DNA of 64,000 nt from Choanephora cucurbitarum (lineage: Eukaryota > Mucoromycota > Mucoromycetes > Mucorales > Choanephoraceae), in NCBI GenBank assembly GCA_025331435.1, contig JAIWNI010000002.1, positions 496,001 through 560,000 of the forward strand, read 5' to 3'. Made by a program: the position numbers and the translations under genes. Of the stretch, positions 46,241 through 57,351 are shown one piece after another (within the stretch, counting starts at the first letter, position 1; each line of letters opens with the position of its first letter). Below the pieces are notes generated by a model that worked only from the letters and a program-made list of their open reading frames with translations, made no database searches and had not been told where the DNA came from.

Positions 46241-47188
46241 CATTGATCATCGTACCAAAACAAACTTTTTGGAACTTGTCTTCAACATTGAAAGTAACAA
46301 CTGACATGTGCTTGCTGGTTTATAGAACGCAAATAAAGATAGGTAAATATACGACAGGCATCTTTTTTAAGAAATCTACCATTAATTGTATGCCCTAAGA
46401 CCGAAGCATAGACATCATTCATCAGGGAGATGTCAAAACAAAACACGTTATTGATAAGTGCCTCAAAGCATATATCGTCCTTTGATGCACAAAATGAAAG
46501 GTAGGTCCTTGCAGATTATTAAAATAATTAGGACCGGTTTAAAAAAGCACTAACACTTCAAAGAATAACAAAAAAATCATGAAATCAAAGTGATTGAGTA
46601 TTGCAACAATACTCAATCATCTTGTCAAGGTCAATGGTTTCAGCATGCCTTAACCAATGGAGGTTCAACATTCTGACTACACCTATGAAGTCTTGAACTG
46701 TTACGATATAGAAGTTTTATTGGTTAGCATGTATTCTTGACACTTCAATATCCATACTGTGATTTAGATTAGAAAAATCTTGTCTAGATACATCTTTGGG
46801 ATTAACAGACATATATGATGTTTTTGAGGCAAGACAAGTAGATATATGATCGAAACACGGTTTGTTAGATAGCAAAAGCACTAAAGCTTATTTATACACT
46901 GACTGTCTTTTCTCTTCCAAGAGCAATTGCCTAAACATCCTTGCTTGCTCACTAAGGTACATGTTTTCTCTAGTTATGGTTATCTGTTTTTGAAAGCTGT
47001 GCCGAAAAACAGAGGTTGTGTCTACAGGGAAAAGCTTGATCGCTAAAAAGGAAATGATCCTGAAATCGAAAATCATGCGTGTAACAGTCTATTATTGATA
47101 GATGAAGCATATAAGAAGTGGTATACTGTATACTAGTTGGGCTCAGGAAACAAGCACAAGTGCTTATACAAATGAAAAGAAAATATGT
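46241..47188. other. Intergenic with one weak open frame
   Basis: A minus-strand frame at 46888-47076 starts after a possible 3' splice site and reads as a charged helix (LSEQARMFRQLLLEEKRQSV). It has no partner exon in the 112 bp before the next gene, so I do not call a gene. The rest holds nothing I recognise. Confidence 0.45.
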
Positions 47189-47858
47189 TTATTTCTGTTG
47201 GCCTTGCATTGTGACAACAACACGACGAGCACCACCATAGTTGCGATGCTCACATAAATAAATCCTAAGTAGATTTCCCCCAGTCTTTCTTAGTATGCGT
47301 TCAGAAGAATACAAAAGTAATAGCAGACTTACCCTTGCCAAGTACCCAAGTTGAGTTTACCATTAGTGATAGGGATATTTAAAGAAACACCTACAATACC
47401 GGATTTTAAATGGCCCGGCTATGAAATGCATAGAATAGTTAAGTATGATGAAGCAAACACTTTTCTCTTTGTTAAACTACCATATCATCAGGACCCTCTG
47501 CTGTATGGATATAAGGAAAGTCTTCAGGAACAATCTTGTTCAATCCCATCTCCATGTCTTTCTGCACATCAGAATCAAAATTCTCGTTGATCATCAGAGA
47601 AGCAGAAGTATGTTGTACTGTTGAAAGTGAGTTGATTGAACAATGTATTAACCAAAGCCAAATGACTTACAGAAAAAGTTGGCCATACCAACTTTAAAAG
47701 ATTTGAGCTCAGGTAGTTGGTTGACAATTTCGCTATGAACCAAATGACAACCTAAGGGATTTTTCATATGAAGAATTGAATATCATCTTCATATACTGCA
47801 GATTTTCATTACCTCTTGAACGCTCCTTTAGCCGAATTTCTCTTTGTGCCCAAGACAT
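47189..47858 (-). CDS. YjbQ/UPF0047 family protein (141 aa, 5 exons)
   Basis: Exons in transcript order: 47858-47813, 47751-47671, 47617-47481, 47418-47333, 47264-47189; total 426 nt. The family signature is almost complete: [56 protein letters not shown] and RRVVVTMQG. Bacterial YjbQ can stand in weakly for thiamine-phosphate synthase (ThiE), but the physiological role of the family is unsettled. Length matches the usual 130-140 residues. Conserved His (HTSAS, GHLKS, CEHR) are present. It points away from the HERPUD-like gene, with 1.2 kb between starts. Confidence 0.93.
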
Positions 47859-49023
47859 AATGCAAGTAAATAAAATGAAAAGAGCGTGAAAAAACCGAAT
47901 AGAAAAATGTATATCTTACGACATAGCGCGTCACATCTTTTCGTATCAAAACCTGAGATTCTAACTTAACATGGGTTTTCCTTTTGCTCTTCTTCAAAAA
48001 AAAAAAAGTCGTGGCACATAATGTCTGAACTTTTCCTGTGTTTTCCATTTTCTTCCTCTTTATTTAGCATTGCAACTCATACTTGTTGCTTTCTACATTC
48101 TTCGTTAGCTTGTATCTTTCAGAAAAGAGGAAACTCACGTTGTATTGGAAACCATAACATCATCATTAGACAGCAACTTAATCAAGCTAAATTAACTCTA
48201 TCTAATGAAAGAAATGAGCTATACAGGATATCTGGTTGGAAACACAACATCTTCTCCTTATTGCTTAAGGAATACAGACAATAATGAAGCTAGCTTTTAT
48301 TTTCGAGGATCTAACAGTGAGAAAAATGAGTCTGTTCTGATTAAAGCCTGGTCTGTTTGAAATATAGGAGCAAGCCCTCATTTCTATATCGCTTGATCCT
48401 ATATATCCATAGAGGAATGATAGTGAATCGAAAGAACAGATGATCAAATTCATTTTCAGCCTATACAACTCAGGTTTATTCTGGGCCAATAGATTATACC
48501 TTTTTGTCTTAGACAGTATTTGATCAAAGCGCTGAATGCATATTCTTAAGCTTTTGTCAGTAAGCATTCCCCCTTCTTTTATACATAACTTGTTGTTCTT
48601 TTAGATCGAAAACAACACTGAAAAAGAAATATAATATTGCAAACCAGGTTGACATGCCAGCTATAAAAAAAAGAGGGTTTCTCTCCACCTTCATATGCGT
48701 TGGTGAATAGCAATCTTGCTTTTCTGTCACCATAATCCCCCATCCTTTGTCGTCTTTTCTTCTGCATCTTAACAGTCATCGCCCTTTCCGTTCTTGCTCT
48801 CACCTTCCAAAAGCACAGCAGGTAGCGTTTTATCGGCTTTATTTCACCCCTTAAGAAGAATAGTTCTTTACCATCATTTGAATATAATTTGGGCTCAACA
48901 AGCACTTTAAATCATTTAAAATATAAAAAAACTCTTAAAGCTTTGATTGGTCTACGTGGCACCGCCTTTAATGTAAACTCGAGTGCATTTTTTTTATTAT
49001 TTATCTTCTTTTCCTTTTGCACT
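47859..49023. other. Divergent intergenic region
   Basis: This lies between the starts of the YjbQ gene (minus) and the HERPUD-like gene (plus). Open frames on both strands (48021-48284, 48265-48567, 48579-48905) have no recognisable domain and overlap one another. A T-rich leader precedes 49024. Confidence 0.45.
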
Positions 49024-50315
49024 ATGGATATTGTTGTTCATGTTCGTTCACCTTCTATCAATGAAACACTCGTGATTGAGACAAACACAGAAAGTACGGT
49101 TGGAAATCTGAAGTTGTCTATTCAGTCAGCTCATCCGCAGAATCCACTTCCAAATAACCAGCGCATTATTTATAGTGGAAAACTCTTAAATGATACAGAT
49201 ACGCTGATAGGAGTTCTGAAGAAGGTTAGTCTTTTTCAAATAATTTTCTTGGACTAGCTATGCTCATCCTTATTGCAGGTTGATGTCGACACAAAACCTA
49301 TTTTTCACTTAGTGGTCAAACCTTCGGCTCAGTCCTCGAAACAACCACCTTCTAATTCTTCATTACCACAACCACAACTATCAACAGAACCACAACCACA
49401 GCAGCCACAACCACAAACACAGCAACCACAACCACAACCACAGCAGCCACAACCACAAACACAGCAACCACAACCACAACCACAGCAGCCACAGCAGCCA
49501 CAACCACAGCAGACATATACTTTTAACACTGCCAATATAGTGCCTAGTGGATATCAGGTTGTGTTTATAAAGTGAGTCGTTTAAACAAATGTTCTCACTA
49601 TATGTCTCTTACAAATGCTTCTTCTGATTACAGTGGCCAATACTATCTTGCTCCAGTGCTTGTTGCTCCTCATTACATGCCTCAACTTCAGCAGCAAACT
49701 AATGCTCAACAAACCCGACCTCAACAGCAGGGATTTTTGGATCCTTTTATTCAATCTTTTCTTCCAAGAACACAACAACAACAGCAACAACCACAACAAC
49801 CACAACAACCACAACAACCACAACAACCACAACAACCACAACAGCAACAATTCATTGTCAATCAGTTTGGAAATAATCAAGCACAAAGAGCTACTCAGAT
49901 ATGGCTTGCAATTAAGCTGGTTGTTGTTCTTTTTATGGTGTGTCAAGGTGCAAGTATCGAGCGCATATTTATTTTCCACACCATCGCATTTGTGTTCTTT
50001 TTATACCAAACTGGACGCTTGAGATTAGTGTTGCGACGTGCAGTAGCTCCTCAAAACAATAACCTTAATCGCAACAACCAAGCTCCTAATCAACAAGGGA
50101 ACAATCAACCTAACAGAAACCAACAAGGGGATAACGGAGATACAGCTACTCAAAATAGACAAACAGAGAACATTCCACCTGCAAGACCTACCACTTCACT
50201 GGATGTATGGAGAAGAGGTGCCTATGCCTTTGCAGCATCTTTATGGCCAACATACGGTGTTGACCCTCGTATCGCGCAAGCATTTGAAAACAACAATGAG
50301 CAAGCTGAAGCCTAA
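49024..50315 (+). CDS. HERPUD-like ER membrane protein with ubiquitin-like domain and PQ-rich repeats (391 aa)
   Basis: Exons 49024-49224, 49279-49571 and 49634-50315; introns are 54 and 62 bp, and the second uses GTGAGT at 49572. The N terminus is a ubiquitin-like fold (about 1-78; LKLSIQSAHPQNPLPNNQRIIYSGKLLND) of the kind in HERPUD/Usa1 proteins, which scaffold ER-associated degradation. A Gln/Pro tract follows, encoded by two minisatellites, then a hydrophobic hairpin (about 255-271 and 275-291), an Asn/Gln-rich linker and a conserved-looking C-terminal segment (LDVWRRGAYAFAASLWPTYG). The layout UBL, linker, two membrane segments matches HERPUD. A role in ERAD is inferred from that architecture. 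Confidence 0.83.
49372..49515 (+). repeat. Coding minisatellite, 42 bp unit (Pro-Gln)
   Basis: About three copies of a 42 bp CCACAA/CAG-type unit encode PQPQTQQPQPQPQQ. It lies in exon 2 of the HERPUD-like gene, and its length should vary between strains. Confidence 0.85.
49768..49848 (+). repeat. Coding (CAACAACCA)n repeat (Pro-Gln-Gln)
   Basis: About six to seven copies of a 9 bp unit flanked by CAA/CAG runs encode PQQ repeats in exon 3 of the HERPUD-like gene. Confidence 0.9.
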
Positions 50316-50859
50316 TCTATCTCTCTATCTATTCTATATAATAAAAAAAAACGGAGTTGCTTGTAACTTTTTTTATACACTTTCTAACTATGCTGTCACA
50401 TATGTGATTTTGAAGTACAAGAAGATCAATTCTTTTTGTAATGAATTAATCAAACATCACTGAGGGGGGTAACGTGGAAGGAAAGAAGATCAACTACCTT
50501 GAGCTTCTTTTATATTATACAAATAAAAAACTCAAAATATTCATATTAGCAAAAAAGATCATTATGTTTAAGCTACTGCGTTGGTGTGGGTTGATGTGGA
50601 GGGGGGGCATCTTCAGTTTGGCGAAGCGAAACCGGTGGTGGGTAAATACTTGTATTTTTTTATGACACAATTTCAGTTGTCAATTGCATAGTAGGGCATG
50701 GCTATACTTTAATCCGTGACCGTTTATACCCTTTCTTGTACCAGAAAAAAAGCCAATTAGTTAAAGTTACACGATCTTTTAATTTTCAAAGTTGCTTTTT
50801 CTTCTCTTTTTTTTTCTTTCTACTTTTTTCCTTCTTTTGATATGCATACTTAATCTTAA
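50316..50859. other. Intergenic, no gene seen
   Basis: This spans the 3' flank of the HERPUD-like gene and the T/C-rich promoter leader of the HPP gene (50790-50840). Confidence 0.5.
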
Positions 50860-51987
50860 ATGAGCAGAACACTAGCGAAAGTCCCTTACTTTATATCTCA
50901 TTTCCTTGGCTATAGAAGACCAGACCATAAGCCTAAGACTTTGGCTGTTTGGAGAATTTATCTTTGGTCGTTTTTGGCAGCTTGGATAGGCATTGCAGTT
51001 CTAGAAATTGTTTTTGCTTATGGACCTTCATTTACAGAGCATCAAACACCTATTATTATTGCATCATTCGTATGAATTGATTCCTTTTTTTTCTCCTTCT
51101 CTTCATAGAGCTCTCTGACTGGGTTTTCTTTTTTTTTCTTGAGTAACTAATATATTTGTTTGTTAACTTTTTAGGGTGCAACTGCTGTTCTTGTCTATGG
51201 TGTAATTGATTCTCCATTAGCTCAGCCACGCAATGTTATTGGTGGCCATATTGTGGGTGCTCTTTCTGGTGCCATCATCTCCCAGTTGTTCCTGGGGATC
51301 AAGCAAGCTTGGGAAAGTGAGAGTCAACGTCTTGCGGTTCAATGGGTGGGCGGGGCAACAGCCATGGCTCTCTCTTTGAACATAATGCAAATAACAAAGA
51401 CAGTTCATCCTCCTGGTGGTGCAACCGCACTTATTGCTGTAGTAACACCAAGCATTATACAAATCAGATGGTTTTATATTGGTATAGTCGCACTTTCTTC
51501 TGTCTTGCAGGTTGTCATTGCCTGTTTGATCAATAATATTGAACGCAAATACCCTTTATATTGGTGGACACCTGAGAAGTTGCCTTTGAAAGTTGATCCC
51601 ACCACATTCTCCACGGTCATCCCCACACATGGCACTCGAAGACACGAAGACACTGTCTTTGATAATCTCACAAATGTCGAAGAAGGAAGGCTACAAGAAG
51701 GTCAATACGATGATGATGACAAAGATGATAGCAGCAGTCATGAGGTAGTAGAAGGAATAGCAGTAACAGAAACACGATCTTCCTCAGTCACCACTTTGGG
51801 GCATGCTCATAGAATCCATAAAGCACTTTCTGCCTTACAAGAGAATGCATCTACATGGAACGATAGAGACAATCAATACATTTTGTTGACAACAAAAAAC
51901 CAAATATTTATGAGCCCTCACATTCAATTAACAGAAAACGAAAAGGCTACATTAGACTCTTTAATAAATAAATTACAACGATCTTAA
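50860..51987 (+). CDS. HPP-family integral membrane protein (340 aa, 2 exons)
   Basis: Exons 50860-51069 and 51175-51987, with a 105 bp intron that includes GTAACTAAT as a likely branch region. Hydrophobic segments cluster in residues 30-190. The family motif is seen as TVHPPGGATALIAV, which contains the His-Pro-Pro signature, and the preceding SPLAQPRNVIGGHIVGAL is also typical. Some plant and cyanobacterial members transport nitrite; the fungal role is unknown. A soluble, acidic C-terminal half (about 200-340) with a DDDDKDD cluster follows. The 3' end is only 23 bp from that of the convergent BAG gene. Confidence 0.9.
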
Positions 51988-52010
51988 GCTAGTAAAAGAT
52001 TCTTTTATTT

Positions 52011-53792
52011 TTATTTCTTATGCTTGTTCTTCTTGCTCTTTCGACGGCGGTTGTTCTTCTTTTTCTTTTCTAATTTCTTGAATGCATTTTGCCATTGAAG
52101 GTGCTTCATGCGATCCAATACATCAACCATATGCTCACACTTCTTGACCAATGTACGGCGCTTTTCACGGATTTGCTCATCACCCATACTATCAACAGCA
52201 TCCAATTTCAGCATGAGCCTAGTAATCTCATCCTCAGAACCCAAATATTTGCGGTTGGCATCAGTGGAGGCAGTTACCAAAAGAGTACCTTCAGGTTGCT
52301 TTGTGAAGTTGAGTTTGGATCTCAAGACCTGGTTCCAGCGTTTAACAAGATCGCTATCATCTTCGAGTTCGCGAGCGATAGCGTTCAAAGATTCCAGCTG
52401 CTTTGCCTTCTGTGGGTTTGTCTCTTGCTTCCTTTGTTCTGCTGCAACAGAATCAACAAAGTCGGACTCCTCTTTTGTTTTCTTGGCTTCCTCTTTGTTT
52501 ACTTGAATGTCTGAATCCTCCTTATTGTTGAATGGCACATCAGGAATAGTTTCACGTGTTGGCGTTGGCTCGGCTTCCGTGAAGATATGTTGAGGCAGAT
52601 AAGACTCATCTTTCTCTTGCTTTTCTTCATTGTGATACTTGGTCTTCTTGTTCTCAGATGAAGGCTGAGAGTTTATCCAGGTGCCAGAGGGCTTTGGCTC
52701 GTCGCTATAGAAGCTCAGTGGCTGGGTATCCTTAAGTTGTTCAGAGGCAGTTTGCTGGCCGACCAGGACAGGCTCCGAGGCAAGTTTTTGGATAAGATCT
52801 TGAAGACTTACAACGTGATCTTGAACAGCAGGAAGAGGAGTAGAAGCACTAGATGTAGCTTCGGATGAATCTTGTCTTTCTGATTCCGCATCGCTTTCAT
52901 CGCTTTCGTGTTCCACTTCGTATTCCTGATCATCTCCTTGAACAGACTTGCCCTTTACGTCACTAGGAGTTGATGTTTCTTCTTGTTCAGTGGATAAGAA
53001 GGCAGTACGAGGGCTCTCCAGGCCATGCTTTTGGTCCGATAGATATCTCCAGATTTCATCAGTGGCCAAATCATGGTTGTCTTCATTGCCGGTTTGACTT
53101 GTGTGTAAAGGAACCTTTTCATTGTAATCTTCTTCAAAGTACTGTGGATGATGAGCAAAAACGTGTCTAAGTAATTCTTCTAATTGCTGTGTGCGATACT
53201 TAGAATAGCCCTCATCTTCTTCGTCTTCTTCAAAGTACTCATCACTTTCATCACCTTCTTCTTCTCTTTCCTTTTCTTCAGCTTGTTGGGCTATCAATAT
53301 GTGCTCTTGCTCCAGCTTCTGTCTTAGGTATTCTTCCTCTTGTTTAGCCTTGAGGTACTGTTGCCACAAAGCGTTTACCCTCTGTTGCTCCAAAGCAGCA
53401 GCAATACATTGGCGATAGTATCTTTCTTCTTCTTCTTGCTGAACAGCGCGAATCAAGGCTTGACGACGATACGCATCCAAATAAGATTGAATTTCTGCAT
53501 TACGCTGACGTCTGTATTGGTCCTTCAAGTATTTCAGTTTAAGAATAGCTTGCTCCAACCGTTGCTTTTCAGCTAAAGATTGTCTTGCGGAAACATCATC
53601 AATTGCGCGTTGACGGAACAAGGGTACAGCATAAGAAGGGTTTGAGTGGCGAGGAGGATAATAGTCCTGCTTGCGCTGACAAGCAGCTATATGTCTGTCA
53701 CGTTCTTGCTGTTCATAATCTAGCAGTGCTTGGAGTTGTAAAAAGTCATTCAGATTTAAGCTCTTGTTTCTAAACAAAAAGGGTGAGGCCAT
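52011..53792 (-). CDS. BAG-domain protein with long coiled coil (593 aa)
   Basis: This is a single exon. Residues about 20-190 form a Gln/Glu/Arg-rich coiled coil (LEQAILKLKYLKDQYRRQRN; AAALEQQRVNALWQQYLKAK). An acidic cluster and a long disordered, Ser/Glu-rich middle follow. The C-terminal part (about 465-575) is a BAG domain: DLVKRWNQVLRSKLNF, then EDEITRLMLKLDAVDS, and EKRRTLVKKCEHMVDVLDRM. The protein ends in a lysine-rich tail. BAG domains bind the Hsp70 ATPase domain and act as nucleotide-exchange factors, so this is probably an Hsp70 co-chaperone. The acidic and Lys-rich parts suggest further partners. I see no ubiquitin-like domain, unlike BAG1. Confidence 0.85.
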   Translation of the reverse strand: MASPFLFRNKSLNLNDFLQLQALLDYEQQERDRHIAACQRKQDYYPPRHSNPSYAVPLFRQRAIDDVSARQSLAEKQRLEQAILKLKYLKDQYRRQRNAEIQSYLDAYRRQALIRAVQQEEEERYYRQCIAAALEQQRVNALWQQYLKAKQEEEYLRQKLEQEHILIAQQAEEKEREEEGDESDEYFEEDEEDEGYSKYRTQQLEELLRHVFAHHPQYFEEDYNEKVPLHTSQTGNEDNHDLATDEIWRYLSDQKHGLESPRTAFLSTEQEETSTPSDVKGKSVQGDDQEYEVEHESDESDAESERQDSSEATSSASTPLPAVQDHVVSLQDLIQKLASEPVLVGQQTASEQLKDTQPLSFYSDEPKPSGTWINSQPSSENKKTKYHNEEKQEKDESYLPQHIFTEAEPTPTRETIPDVPFNNKEDSDIQVNKEEAKKTKEESDFVDSVAAEQRKQETNPQKAKQLESLNAIARELEDDSDLVKRWNQVLRSKLNFTKQPEGTLLVTASTDANRKYLGSEDEITRLMLKLDAVDSMGDEQIREKRRTLVKKCEHMVDVLDRMKHLQWQNAFKKLEKKKKNNRRRKSKKNKHKK

Positions 53793-55054
53793 TGTTGATT
53801 TTTCCTTATCGTTACAAAAAATAAAAGTACAAAAAAAGGTCTACTTTTGACGGGAAGAAGTTCTATTTAAATAGTATATTTAAGCTCCGGTATTTCTTTC
53901 CATGAATTCTTTGGCATCATTGTATACATTTTACTATATTTGAAATGAATTTATGTCAAGCAAACACATTTTGCTCGTAGCATCTTACCATGTCTTTTTC
54001 AAAATAACGGAGCCCTGACTTCTTTATGTTCATATTACTATTGCACATTCGCATTTCAAATCCGAAAAGTTGTGTATGCGATAACAATGACGTTTTGTGT
54101 AACAGAATAGATTTCTTCCAGATCTTTCTATATTCACAGTCAGCGAATACTCTGGAATGTACAATAACCTTCTGGAAAGATATGGTCTGATCCTGCAGAA
54201 TAGCTGAAAAATCTGACGCTTATATCATTTCTCTTTTTTTGTTTACTGTTTCTCGAATAATATTGGTGAACTCGGCTAATTTATCTATATTAATGATTCA
54301 AGATAGATCGAGAAGATGACTGTTGGATCTTGGTAAAGATAGATTAGCCTTCTTTAACGCAAAGTTTTTTGCAGTAGTTTGGTCGAGTGAACCAGGTAAA
54401 ACCTAATGACTTCTTTATGAGTATATGTGTGTATAAGAGTGGGTACAGATTGAGCATCAGACCAACAATTTCATTAAGCTCAATTGATAAATAGACCATG
54501 AGCAAGCAAGACTGTATTGTGTATGCACGATCTAATTCAAGCATTGATGCAATGCTTTATAACTTGTAAACACTAATAGTAAAGTATGTCATACCCAAAT
54601 CGTAATGAGCCAAACTTAGTTTTAGAGCACTACCTTCGCTACTTAACGTGTATAATATTGAGTACTTTTTGAGAAGAAAAGATTACTATATACGCCTATC
54701 TACTACAGGAACATCTGTTTAAAAATGTTTATAATGATACACTAGTCTCATGGATTTTATATAATAATTTGTGTTAATTTTTTTGAGGGTGCTTGATTCA
54801 TTTAAACTTTTTTTTTAAGTGAGACCAAGATAAATTCTCCTCTTCCATAGCTTTTTCCTAATTGAGGGAAAAAGGAGAGCTCCACATATGTTTGAACTTT
54901 TATAATAGTGTTCATTTGCATTTCAAGCAAATGAATTTCATAACCGATTCGTATAATTGTGTTGGCATGTGAGATGAGGCTTGTATTGTCTTAATTGCCT
55001 TGTATGGCAATGGCAGGAGCGATGTAGGTAGTAAAGGTATTGAGATTGGTATGC
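53793..55054. other. Intergenic, no gene seen
   Basis: AT-rich sequence upstream of the BAG gene and downstream of the zinc-knuckle gene. The short open frames do not look coding. Confidence 0.5.
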
Positions 55055-55526
55055 CTAAAAAAAGCTTTTAATTAGCTCTTTCTTGATTGTAATTGGATTA
55101 TCAATGAGTTCATCAATCCCTATTTAAAAAGTAAATGGAAGTTTTTAAGACAGTGAATAACTTACTTGAATTGTATATGGTGAAACGGCTTCTTCCTCTG
55201 ACAGATCGTCTATGCTCCACTACAACATCATTCTTATTATCTTGTCTTACACATTCTCCAGTCAATGTTTCCATATTCTGAAATCGTGGATCTATTCTGC
55301 ATTCAATGAAAGTTCGGCGGGAGTGGTCAGATTCATTGCAAGCAGAACAAACAACCACATTATTTTGAGTTTGTTCTTGTTGAACTTCTTCCATTAAAAC
55401 ATCTTCATCTACTTAATGGCGCGTGTTCATTCGACAAAATTGGTATGCTCTGCCAGAGTGGCACGGTTCGTTACATGCTGCACAGAAAACAGCTGGTGAA
55501 TTCCTCATATTTTTAATTTTTAACAT
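55055..55526 (-). pseudogene. Small tandem zinc-knuckle gene with an in-frame stop between the two modules
   Basis: Reading on the minus strand, ATG at 55526 opens a frame with a first module FCAACNEPCHSGRAYQFC, then a TAA at 55413-55415. The same frame continues (VDEDVLMEEVQ) into a second module CSACNESDHSRRTFIEC that has its own ATG at 55394. The second part ends in exon 55166-55394 and, after a 46 bp intron, 55055-55119 (RIDELIDNPITIKK). The modules have the pattern CxxCNExxHSxRxxxxxC, a zinc-knuckle type found in mobile-element-related proteins of these fungi; that association is from memory. Either the upstream module is dead and the gene starts at 55394 (97 aa), or the whole locus is a pseudogene, or the stop is read through. 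Confidence 0.55.
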
Positions 55527-56084
55527 CTGTCAAAGTCCTAATAATCAGATAATAGTATAAAGAACTGAAATCCAAAGCTATAATACTCGCTGATAAAGAA
55601 AAAGGGGGAACTAAATTTAAAAGAGTAACAAAATCAGTAACAGGTTTCTTAGATTTTTAAACAAACTGAAGTTTGGTGAATCCTTCAACTTTTTGATGCA
55701 TTAACTGATTGTCACTACATAGACATGTACATCTTGAGAAGGTCCAGAAGACTGGACTGAACAAGAGATTAGGACTGTTTTATAACAGCTCTATATGGGA
55801 AGAACACATACAAGTGGCTTGACATTTGTCTTCTTATTAATACAGAAGTCTGTATGAGATTACCACATGCTTATTGATAGACCCAAGAAATGAAATTTAA
55901 TTTCTTTTTCACTACACTTATATGTATTGCTAACTTGACTTTACGTTTGAACGTTACTATTAGAGCATAAAGTTATATTTTTGAAAAAATATTGGAAATA
56001 AAGCAAACTTTTAATAGAGATTGATTAAGATATATGTATTGAAGATATTAAATGCGAATGATAAAAGAATTTAAGTCAAAGAAA
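55527..56084. other. Intergenic, no gene seen
   Basis: This is the upstream flank of the zinc-knuckle locus and the 3' flank of the ZIP gene. A possible 3' splice site (TTTGACAG) sits just before 55526, so another short upstream exon of the zinc-knuckle locus cannot be excluded. Confidence 0.4.
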
Positions 56085-57351
56085 TTAAGCCCATTTTCCA
56101 ATCAAAGACATGAGACCGGCACCAATGTACATGGAAATGAAACAGCAAACTTTGCGGGTAGTAGATGAATTATGGAAAGCTGTACTATGACTAATTTCCA
56201 TACTCATTAAGGAAACATAAGCATTGTAAAGAAGAATACCAGCAGACAAAGAATCGAGGATTGCCGAGGCCAATACAGCAGAATATGAGTTCGCGTTGTA
56301 ATAAGAGCGAATACCAATACCAATAATTATACCAATGGGTGTCATCAAGATATAAATGAGACCCATTAAGACGGGCTTGTACCAGCGTGCATAGTTCATT
56401 TCGTTCAAACGAGTACCCAATGCCATTCCTTCAAAGAACTATGTTTAAAAGAGTAAGAAAGCTGCTTCATCGTGTATTGGTTACTTTTTTTTACCTGGTG
56501 GAATACTAAAGCAATCAACAAGGATATGAATTCGTCGAATTCGGTAGTGGACAAAGCAATACCGATCAAGATAGAATGCATGACAATACCAAGTTCAAGA
56601 ATATAAGTACCAATGTGCTTGTATGCTTCATCGGCTTCAAGGAAAGCACCGTGTGTATGGCCATGACTATCACCAATATGATGATTGTGTTCTTCAGCAA
56701 TGCTAACATCTGTTTGCTTATCCTTTTCGTTGTTAGCATTCTCAGCATCGATCTTTTCTTGCTTGAGTCTACGCATCTTGTTTAAATGAGCAACAGAAAC
56801 TATCTCTAATAATTGAAGAGCAAAAGAAGCGATCATACAGAACACACCAGCAAAGGCCTCGTAAGATAACCACCCATCAGTTAAACAAGGGCTTTCAAAA
56901 TTTTCTAGTGCTTCAGGAAGCATATGAACAAAAGCAGTTGCCAAAATAACGCCAGTACCAACTATTTGTTTTGTTAATCAAAACTGTGCGTATCATTTTT
57001 TTTTTTAAAAAGACTTACAAAACTTTCCAATAGTCAAGAGCCAGTCTCGAATAGCACCTCTCTTGTAGGGACTAAATCGATGGAGTAAGATGGGAACATA
57101 GGTACCAATGGCACTAGTACCAAGGATGATAAAAATGGATCCAATTCGAAGACCTAAGTGGTAGTCCTGAATGGGCACAGCAGCGCAAGCATCTTCTTCG
57201 GTAGAAGTCTCATCGGCTATACAGAGAGATAGAGTCAGAACATGTCAAACAACTTGTCAGAGTATATAATACCTGAAGCCTCTTGAGCAAAGACTTGGGC
57301 AGCAAAAAATGCTGTCATAGTGGTTAGAAGAAGTTTATAACTAATTGTCAT
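56085..57351 (-). CDS. ZIP-family zinc/iron transporter (365 aa, 4 exons)
   Basis: Exons in transcript order: 57351-57273, 57216-57019, 56961-56495, 56438-56085; total 1098 nt. The protein has a signal-like N terminus (MTISYKLLLTTMTAFFAAQV) and about eight membrane segments. Metal-site motifs are LATAFVHMLPEAL (TM2), LELGIVMHSILIGIALS (TM4) and LVFHQFFEGMALGTR (TM5). The cytosolic loop between TM3 and TM4 has a His-rich patch (EEHNHHIGDSHGHTHG) typical of Zrt-type plasma-membrane importers. It probably brings Zn2+ into the cytoplasm. The N-terminal acidic segment with one cysteine (TSTEEDACAA) would face outside. I see no obvious zinc-responsive promoter motif. Confidence 0.95.

Noticed and set aside
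46888..47076. Minus-strand 62-codon frame after a possible splice acceptor
   Set aside because: Only 112 bp separate it from the next gene upstream and no first exon can be found.
48021..48905. Three short open frames between the YjbQ and HERPUD-like genes
   Set aside because: No domain, no convincing splice partners, overlapping on both strands in a divergent promoter region.
49329..49535. Cys/Gly-rich minus-strand frame
   Set aside because: Antisense shadow of the Pro-Gln minisatellite.
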